This document shows, piece by piece, positions 58,296 through 64,000 of a DNA stretch of 64,000 bases; within the stretch, counting starts at the first letter, position 1, and the number at the start of each line of letters is the position of its first letter. The stretch is from Hyphomicrobiales bacterium (GTDB taxonomy: Bacteria; Pseudomonadota; Alphaproteobacteria; Rhizobiales; Rhizobiaceae): contig UBYX01000031.1 in NCBI GenBank assembly GCA_900469955.1, positions 1 through 64,000 on the forward strand, given 5' to 3'. The translations under genes were made by a program, and so were the position numbers. The notes under the pieces were generated by a model, which was not told the DNA's origin, searched no databases, and saw nothing but the letters and a program-made list of their open reading frames with translations.

Positions 58296-59180
58296 ATGGC
58301 AGGGTCGAGCAGCTTTACTCAGCATGCGGCGGAAGACGAAGCGGACATCATCCCGCGCGACATCCGTTTTGGAATCTTGGGCAACGCCACGCGGCACTGG
58401 TACGATGGCGACATCATCAAGACGGTGATGGCGGATGGGCTCTCCATCTTCCTGCCGGAAGGCGAGCGCTACTTCATCCGCTCCCTGAAACACTACGCGT
58501 CGAAGCTCACCGATCGGGAGCTTGCGGCGGAAATCAACGGTTATGCCGTCCAGGAAGCTTTTCACACCCGTGAGCACGAAGATTACAACAAGGCCATGGC
58601 GTCGCTCGGTTATGATGTCGAGGAAATGGAAAAGCCCGTCCGTTTTGCGCTCGGGGTCGCCAAGAACCCGCTGCACCGGCTGGCGGTGACCTGCGCCATC
58701 GAGCACCTGACGGCAACGCTCTCGACCGTGACGCTGCGTCGCCCGGACCTTCTGGAGAGCGCCGCTGCCCCTTACCGCCGCCTGTGGATGTGGCATGCCC
58801 TCGAAGAACTCGAACACAAGGCGGTGGCGCTGGATGTGCTCAAGGCGGTGACGCCGGACCTCCCTGGCTGGAAACGCTACCTGCTGCGGGTTTCCGCAAT
58901 GAACGCCACTGTGATTCCGTTCCTGCTGATCTTCCTGCGAAATACGCGGCTTTATGCCCGCACCGACGGCGTCAAGACTGGGGTCCGTTTCTGGTTGCGC
59001 TTCGTCTGGGTCGTTTTCTTCGCCCCCGGCTTCTGGCGGCGCTGCATGCCGCTGGTGTTGAAATATTACCTCCCCGGTTTCGATCCGAAGAACAGCGACG
59101 ACGCCGAACTGGTGCGCAAGGGCAGGGCCTGGCTTTATCAGGAGATGCCGCCGGCAGCCGCTGCCGCGCCGGCCGGTTAG
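58296..59180 (+). CDS. PF10118 putative metal-dependent hydrolase
   Basis: The 294-residue protein matches PF10118: RDIRFGILGNATRHWYDGD, the histidine-rich QEAFHTREHEDYNKAM, AIEHLTATL and WHALEELEHKAVALDVLKAV, which resemble a di-iron four-helix arrangement. C-terminal hydrophobic segments may lie in the membrane. Function is not established. It shares a short gap with the methyltransferase and may be co-transcribed. Confidence 0.87.
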   Translation: MAGSSSFTQHAAEDEADIIPRDIRFGILGNATRHWYDGDIIKTVMADGLSIFLPEGERYFIRSLKHYASKLTDRELAAEINGYAVQEAFHTREHEDYNKAMASLGYDVEEMEKPVRFALGVAKNPLHRLAVTCAIEHLTATLSTVTLRRPDLLESAAAPYRRLWMWHALEELEHKAVALDVLKAVTPDLPGWKRYLLRVSAMNATVIPFLLIFLRNTRLYARTDGVKTGVRFWLRFVWVVFFAPGFWRRCMPLVLKYYLPGFDPKNSDDAELVRKGRAWLYQEMPPAAAAAPAG

Positions 59181-59188
59181 GAACGGTA

Positions 59189-60007
59189 ATGTCGAGAAGC
59201 GTGTTCTCCAACGTCCTGAGCGCTGTCGAGCGAGGCGCCTTTCCGCGGACCCAGAAATGGGCCTGGCGTCGCGTCTACAACATCCTGTCCCGGTTCTGGC
59301 GGGATGACGACTGGCGTTTCATGAACTACGGCTTCATGCCCCAAGGCGCCTCATTTCCGTTAAAAGCGGAAGACGAACCTGAAAGGGCTTTCATCGGCCT
59401 TTATCATCAGGCGGTCGAGGGATTGCCGCTCTCGGGCGCGCGGGTTCTCGAAATCGGCTCCGGGCGTGGTGGCGGATCGCGCTACATCGCCCGCTACCAT
59501 GCGCCGGCCAGTGTGGTCGGCCTTGATTATTCGCCGGAGACGGTTCGCCTTGCGCGGCGACTCAACGGGGACACGACTTCGCTTGCCTTTGAGATCGGCG
59601 ATGCCGAGCGGTTGCCGTTTGCAGACGGATCGTTCGATGTGATCGTCAACATCGAATCCTCCCATTGCTATGCAAACGTTCCCGCCTTCGCGAGCGAAGT
59701 CGCGCGGGTGCTTGCGCCGGGCGGTTGGTTCACCTTTGCCGACATGCGGCCAAAGGGCAAGCTTGCCGAACTCGACCGTCAGCTCTCCGTGCCGGGGCTT
59801 GAACTGGCGGCCGAACGTAACCTTTCCGCAGGGGTCGTTGCTGCGCTTGATGCGGCCGAAGCACGAAAGCGCGAGCGCATCGGTCGCGCCCGCCTGATGC
59901 GGCGCTTCATGACGGAGTTTTCAGGCGCGCAAGGGTCAATCCTTTACAAGGGGCTTGCCGGAGGCGGGGTCGTCTACGTCGCCCGCCGCTACCGCAAAAC
60001 GGTATGA
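59189..60007 (+). CDS. Class I SAM-dependent methyltransferase
   Basis: The 272-residue protein has SAM motif I VLEIGSGRGGGSRYIA, acidic VVGLDYSPETVRLA, FEIGDAERLPFADGSFDVIV and ARVLAPGGWFTFADM, a class I methyltransferase resembling mycobacterial phthiotriol/mycolic methyltransferases. Substrate unknown. It starts 8 bases after the PF10118 gene, suggesting an operon. Confidence 0.9.
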   Translation: MSRSVFSNVLSAVERGAFPRTQKWAWRRVYNILSRFWRDDDWRFMNYGFMPQGASFPLKAEDEPERAFIGLYHQAVEGLPLSGARVLEIGSGRGGGSRYIARYHAPASVVGLDYSPETVRLARRLNGDTTSLAFEIGDAERLPFADGSFDVIVNIESSHCYANVPAFASEVARVLAPGGWFTFADMRPKGKLAELDRQLSVPGLELAAERNLSAGVVAALDAAEARKRERIGRARLMRRFMTEFSGAQGSILYKGLAGGGVVYVARRYRKTV

Positions 60008-60128
60008 AAGGACAATTTTCTTTCCGCCAACCGTACCGAATCAGCCCGAACTAGCCTCGCCGGGCGCAGCGGGATATGCGAATGCCAACTCATCCGTGCC
60101 TTTGGCGCGGATTTTCCCCAACTGCCCT

Positions 60129-60155
60129 GCCCCATTTCGGCGGGGCTTTTCTTTT
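60129..60155 (+). terminator. Intrinsic terminator after the methyltransferase gene
   Basis: GCCCC and GGGGC pair around ATTTCGGC, then TTTTCTTTT. Confidence 0.75.
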
Positions 60156-60245
60156 CCGGCTATCGGACGCGCAGAACGCGGAGAAAGCCTGATCGGCACT
60201 CCCCGCGTCCGCCGAGGGATTTGAAAGTGTCCGCGTTCGAAAATC

Positions 60246-60419
60246 CTACGTCAGTGCGGCGCCGGCCATCAGCGCCAGCACGAGGAAGACGAGGAAGATG
60301 ACGAGCGCGATGAAGAACAGGATTTTGGCGATGCTTGCGGTCGCGGCCGAAACGCCGGAAAATCCGAGAAAGCCCGTTATCAGCGAGATGACCAGAAAGA
60401 TAAGTGCCCATTTCAGCAT
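60246..60419 (-). CDS. DUF1328 small membrane protein
   Basis: The 57-residue protein MLKWALIFLVISLITGFLGF followed by SGVSAATASIAKILFFIALV and IFLVFLVLALMAGAAL has two membrane helices and is the DUF1328 (YtjA-like) family, small, hydrophobic and stress-associated in some bacteria. Function unknown. The longer frame on the same strand in another phase is a shadow. Confidence 0.92.
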   Translation of the reverse strand: MLKWALIFLVISLITGFLGFSGVSAATASIAKILFFIALVIFLVFLVLALMAGAALT

Positions 60420-60478
60420 GGAATTATTCCTTCGCGTTGATGGGCGGATAACGTGAAAAAAGGTTCCAAGGTTCCAGG

Positions 60479-61510
60479 CTAGCGGAAAACATGGGCCGTG
60501 CCCGTCACGCCGATCCTCACCCGGTCCCCGGGCAGAAAGGTCTCGCGGCTCGGCATGTCGAGCCGGAAGGAGAAGGCGCCTTCGCCGCCGAGCGCGATCC
60601 GGACATCCGTCGTCGGCCCGCAGAAGTTGATTTCGGTAATCGTGCCGGAGGCCCCCTCGCCCGTTTGAAAAACCGAAATCTGCTCCGGCCGGAGCATGAT
60701 TTCCGCCCTGCCTTGCCGGGAGGCGTCATCGACCGGCAGGAGCCCGAGCGGGCTCTCCGCCCGTCCGCCGGCGATCGTCGCCGGCAGCACGATCGCCTCG
60801 CCGAGGAAAGCCGCCGTGACGGGATCCACGGGCCGCGAATAAACCTCCCGGGGGCTTCCCACCTGCGCGAACCTTCCGGCCCGCATCACCGCCACCTGGT
60901 CGGCGAAGGCGAGCGCCTCCGCCTGATCATGGGTCACGAGCAGCGTGGTGATGCCGGCGGCCGTCAGCACCTCGGTCACCGCTTTGCGGGTCGCGGTACG
61001 AAGCCCCGTGTCGAGCGCCGAGAACGGCTCGTCGAGCAGCATCAGCCTGGGGCTTCTGGCAAGCGCACGCGCCAGCGCCACGCGCTGCTGCTGGCCGCCG
61101 GAAAGCTGATCGGGCTTGCGGGAAAGCATGGCGCGGTCGAGACCCACCATATCCATCAGTTCGGCCGCCTTCGCTTCCTTCACCCGCCTCTCAGCCTCCA
61201 TGCCGAAGCCGATATTCTGTGCGATGGTGAGATGCGGAAAAAGACAGCCGTCCTGGGCCACGATGCCGATGCCGCGCTTATGCGCCGGCACCTGCCCAGA
61301 GGCGTCCGCCAGCATCTCGCCGTCAAAGGCGATCGTCCCGCCATCCGGCTCGTCGAAACCGGCGACGAGGCGCAACAGGGTGGTCTTGCCGCAGCCGGAA
61401 GGGCCGACGATTGCGGTGCGGCTGCCGGCGGCGACGGAAAGGTTGACGCCGTCGAGCGCGGCGACCGCGCCGTATCGTTTGCTAAGCGAGGTCAGTTGAA
61501 GCAGCGTCAT
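60479..61510 (-). CDS. FbpC-type ferric iron ABC transporter ATP-binding protein
   Basis: The 343-residue protein has Walker A GPSGCGKTT with Lys42, LSGGQQQRVALARALA (signature), LMLLDEPFSALD (Walker B) and LLVTHDQAEAL, plus a C-terminal TOBE regulatory domain. It energises uptake with the adjacent permease and binding protein. Its start overlaps the permease stop by four bases. Confidence 0.94.
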   Translation of the reverse strand: MTLLQLTSLSKRYGAVAALDGVNLSVAAGSRTAIVGPSGCGKTTLLRLVAGFDEPDGGTIAFDGEMLADASGQVPAHKRGIGIVAQDGCLFPHLTIAQNIGFGMEAERRVKEAKAAELMDMVGLDRAMLSRKPDQLSGGQQQRVALARALARSPRLMLLDEPFSALDTGLRTATRKAVTEVLTAAGITTLLVTHDQAEALAFADQVAVMRAGRFAQVGSPREVYSRPVDPVTAAFLGEAIVLPATIAGGRAESPLGLLPVDDASRQGRAEIMLRPEQISVFQTGEGASGTITEINFCGPTTDVRIALGGEGAFSFRLDMPSRETFLPGDRVRIGVTGTAHVFR

Positions 61511-63075
61511 CGGCCGGCGATCTTTTTCGACTGGTAGTGAAGGAGCCATGTCAGGGGCATGGAGAAGAGGATCATCAGAAGCGCATAGGGTGCGGCCCCC
61601 GCATAGTCGATCTCGCCGGTCAGCGCAAAGAAGGCCATGGCAAGCGTGCGGGTGCCGTTCGGCGCGAGCATCTGGGTGGCGGTCAGCTCGTTCATGATGC
61701 CGAGCGAGGCGAGCGCGACACCGGCAGCCGCACCGGGTGCGGCGAGCCTTACGGTGGTCGACCACAACGCATTGCCCGGCGAACGGCCAAGGCTCGCGGC
61801 CGCCTGTTCGACTTCCACCGGCACCTGTGCGATGCTGGCGCGCAGGCTGACGAGCGCGCGCGGCAGGAACATTACCATATAGGCGAGCACGATCGTCGCC
61901 ACCGTCTGGTAGAGCGGCAGCATCACGCGGACCGTGACGGTGACGAGCGCCAGCGCCACCACGACACCAGGCATGGAGCTTGCCAGATAGTAGCAGCCTT
62001 CGAGGAAGCGGCTTCTCCGCGTTGGCCGACGCACCGAAAGCCAGGCGATCGGCACCGCAGCGGCGGTCGTCGCGATACCTCCGATCAGGCAGATCACGAG
62101 CGTCTGGAACAGCGAAAGCCCGACCTCGTCCACCTGCCAGACCCCGGCGCCGCCGGCAACAAGCCAGCGGCCGATGGTGAGCGTGGGGATGCCGAGAGAA
62201 AATCCGGCAGTGACGATCGGCAGCAGCAGGCAGGGATATGTCCACTTGCCGAGCCTGGTGATCTTCGGCCGCCGCGCGGCACCAGACCCGAGCCGGGCAT
62301 AACGGCTCCGGCCTCTGAAGCCCGCCTCCAGGCCGAGCAGCACGAAACAGCAGGCCACCAGCACCAGCGCCAGCATATGCGCTGCCACACCGTTGTAGGT
62401 CGACTGGAACTGGTCGATGATCGCGGTCGTGAAGGTATCGAACCGGATCATCGCATAGAGCCCGTATTCGGAAAGCAGATGCAGGCCGATCAGCAGAGCG
62501 CCGCCGCAGAGCGCCAGGCGAAGCTGGGGCAGCACCACGCGCCGGAAGACCGCAGGAGGCGCAAGCCCCAACGACGCCGCCTGATCCTCCAGCGCCGGAT
62601 CGAGCAGCCGGAAGGCTGCCGAGACCGGCAGATAGAGAAACGGGAAATAGGCGACCACTGAAATGACGACCCCGGCAAACAGCCCGTTGAGGCTGGGCCA
62701 CATGCCGATCCACGCATAGGAATGCACGAAGGCCGGGACGGCGAGCGGCGCCACCGAAAGCCATGACCAGAGCCTTGCGCCCGGCAGGTCGCTCCGCTCC
62801 GTCAGCCAGGCGAGCGATACGGCAAGCACGGCGCAGATCGGAACGGTGAAGGCGACGAGCAGGATCGTATTGACCATCAGGTCGCCGACCCGGGCCCGGA
62901 AGATCAGTTGGAAAGCCGTTTCCCAGCCGGTCTCGACCGTGGCCCAGAGGACGAAACCAAGCGGCAACAGCGCCAGCATCGCCAACGCAAACGCGATTGT
63001 CAGCGTCCAGGATGCTGCCGCCTGCAGGCGGCGCCGTGGTGCTGCGGTTATCCTGGTGTCTGCGATGGAGGTCAT
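61507..63075 (-). CDS. FbpB-type ferric iron ABC transporter permease
   Basis: The 522-residue, two-module permease has about twelve helices with two permease (EAA) loops: DQAASLGLAPPAVFRRVVLP in the first half and QAAASLGRSPGNALWSTTVR in the second. This duplicated form is typical of FbpB/AfuB iron transporters. ATG 63075 begins the conserved part; ATG 63099 is an alternative. It is translationally coupled to the ATPase. Confidence 0.93.
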   Translation of the reverse strand: MTSIADTRITAAPRRRLQAAASWTLTIAFALAMLALLPLGFVLWATVETGWETAFQLIFRARVGDLMVNTILLVAFTVPICAVLAVSLAWLTERSDLPGARLWSWLSVAPLAVPAFVHSYAWIGMWPSLNGLFAGVVISVVAYFPFLYLPVSAAFRLLDPALEDQAASLGLAPPAVFRRVVLPQLRLALCGGALLIGLHLLSEYGLYAMIRFDTFTTAIIDQFQSTYNGVAAHMLALVLVACCFVLLGLEAGFRGRSRYARLGSGAARRPKITRLGKWTYPCLLLPIVTAGFSLGIPTLTIGRWLVAGGAGVWQVDEVGLSLFQTLVICLIGGIATTAAAVPIAWLSVRRPTRRSRFLEGCYYLASSMPGVVVALALVTVTVRVMLPLYQTVATIVLAYMVMFLPRALVSLRASIAQVPVEVEQAAASLGRSPGNALWSTTVRLAAPGAAAGVALASLGIMNELTATQMLAPNGTRTLAMAFFALTGEIDYAGAAPYALLMILFSMPLTWLLHYQSKKIAGR

Positions 63076-63142
63076 TGTTTGTCCGAGAAAACGAGACATC
63101 GCAGCGACGAGCCGCGATGTCTCCCTGCAATCATTTTGTCCG

Positions 63143-64000
63143 TCAGAGCAGGCCCGCTGCGGTCATCAGGTCTGTGACCTTGGCATTGTTGAGCGTCGAG
63201 GGCTCGACCTTCGGCGCTTGCAGGTCGGCAAGCGGCACGAGCGCCTTGTTGGAAGCCTCGCCCTTGCCGACTGCATATTCGAAGGACGTGCCGTCGCGCA
63301 GCACGGTCTGGCCACCCTTGCCGGTTACCCATTTCAGGAAGGCCTGCGCCTGCTCCTTGTGTTTGGAAGACGCAAGCACGCCGCCGCCGGAGATGGACAC
63401 GAAGGCGCCCGGATCCTGGTTCTTGAAGTAATGCAGCGCGACGTTCTTCGAGTTCTCGCCGGTCTTCGCCTGGTCGCCGAAATAGTAATAGTGATAGATC
63501 AGCGCGCCCTCGGTCTGGCCCGCATTGACGGCCTTCATAGCGGTGGAATTGCCCCGGTAGGCAGTGAAATTCTCCTTCATGCCCTTCAGCCATTCGCCGG
63601 CCGCCTGCTCACCCTTCAGCTGCAGCAGCGCGCCGACGATCGCCTGGAAATCGGCCCCCGAAGGAGAAGCCGCCCAGCGGCCCTTCCATTCCGGCTTGGC
63701 AAGATCGAGCATCGACTTCGGCAGCTTGTCTTCCAAAAGCTTCGTCTTGTCGTAGGCAAACACGGTGGAGCGCGCCGCAATCCCGACCCAGTGGCCATTG
63801 CCAGGCCGGAACCCTTCGGGCACCTGATCGAGTGTCGCCTGATCGACCGGCTCGAACAGGCCCTTGCCGTCGACCAGCGCCATGGCGGGGGAATTTTCGG
63901 TGAGGAACACGTCGGCAGGCGAGTTCGCGCCTTCCTGGACGATCTGGTTGGCGAATTCGAGATCCGAGCCGTTACGAACTGTCACGACGATACCGGTCTC
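63143..64000 (-). CDS. FbpA-type ferric iron substrate-binding protein (partial)
   Basis: The N-terminus and signal peptide lie beyond the right edge; 286 residues remain. GANSPADVFLTENSPAMALV, GRWAASPSGADFQAIVGALL and the tyrosine cluster ALIYHYYYFGDQAKTGENSK are typical of FbpA, whose tyrosines coordinate ferric ion in the periplasm. It heads the fbp-type operon. The upstream regulatory region is not visible. Confidence 0.92.
   Translation of the reverse strand, partial: ETGIVVTVRNGSDLEFANQIVQEGANSPADVFLTENSPAMALVDGKGLFEPVDQATLDQVPEGFRPGNGHWVGIAARSTVFAYDKTKLLEDKLPKSMLDLAKPEWKGRWAASPSGADFQAIVGALLQLKGEQAAGEWLKGMKENFTAYRGNSTAMKAVNAGQTEGALIYHYYYFGDQAKTGENSKNVALHYFKNQDPGAFVSISGGGVLASSKHKEQAQAFLKWVTGKGGQTVLRDGTSFEYAVGKGEASNKALVPLADLQAPKVEPSTLNNAKVTDLMTAAGLL

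Overview
The window looks like chromosomal DNA of an alphaproteobacterium of the Rhizobiales, most likely Rhizobiaceae. The evidence is the gene content and sequence style: a cysteine-free ribosomal L36, an Omp10-type lipoprotein close to that of Brucella, a GapR/DUF2312 protein, DUF1036 and DUF1244 proteins, a CpdR1 response regulator, a bacterial homospermidine synthase, an alphaproteobacterial mmgR/alpha-r8-type small RNA and a ROSE-type RNA thermometer. GC content is high and genes are tightly packed on both strands. No rRNA, CRISPR array, insertion sequence, integrase or replication origin was seen. The species cannot be named from sequence reading alone.

Layout. 1-2.5 kb: minus-strand unit with a ThiE-like protein, a Sel1-repeat protein and a truncated DUF4010/MgtC membrane protein. 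2.6-4.5 kb: TauE/SafE exporter, small ArsR regulator and two divergent DUF465 proteins. 4.5-8.9 kb: purEK, rpmJ, a TPR protein, an alpha/beta hydrolase and an unknown protein. 9-15.2 kb: pyruvate kinase with a DUF1036 protein, an N-formylglutamate amidohydrolase-family protein, DUF1244, a GapR-like protein, then a LysR gene divergent from a nitroreductase and an EamA exporter. 15.2-24.5 kb: DUF882 cell-wall protein, NtrC-type regulator, M3 peptidase, pabB-pabC, and a DUF3445 haem oxygenase-like protein. 24.6-31.5 kb: homospermidine synthase, Omp10-like lipoprotein, 5'-nucleotidase with LysM, ferrochelatase, an MBL-fold hydrolase and queC.

31.6-40.6 kb is mainly envelope-related: SPFH/NfeD pair, KdsD-like isomerase, outer-membrane barrel, galU, lytic transglycosylase and DUF459 protein. 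40.6-47.6 kb is the glutamate synthase locus, with a vapBC toxin-antitoxin pair lodged between gltB and gltD. 48-55.3 kb: threonine aldolase, LysR plus bile-acid/sodium-symporter-like carrier, a heat-shock gene with RpoH promoter and RNA thermometer, and an accessory-looking pair (amidase plus an unrecognised four-helix membrane protein). 55.3-60.4 kb: hisN, the sRNA, a second N-formylglutamate amidohydrolase, cpdR, tRNA-Val, a PF10118 protein, a methyltransferase and DUF1328. 60.5-64 kb: an FbpABC-type ferric iron ABC transporter cut by the right edge.

Most genes are ordinary housekeeping genes. The items most worth follow-up are the TA insertion in the gltBD locus, a 12-bp perfect hairpin overlapping a start codon at 6405-6434, the rpmJ leader hairpin, the hsp20 thermometer, the sRNA, the 52.2-54.1 kb two-gene cassette, and a small protein at 40.1-40.6 kb with a possible Cys-His-Asp triad. 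I did not find a clear large undescribed system.
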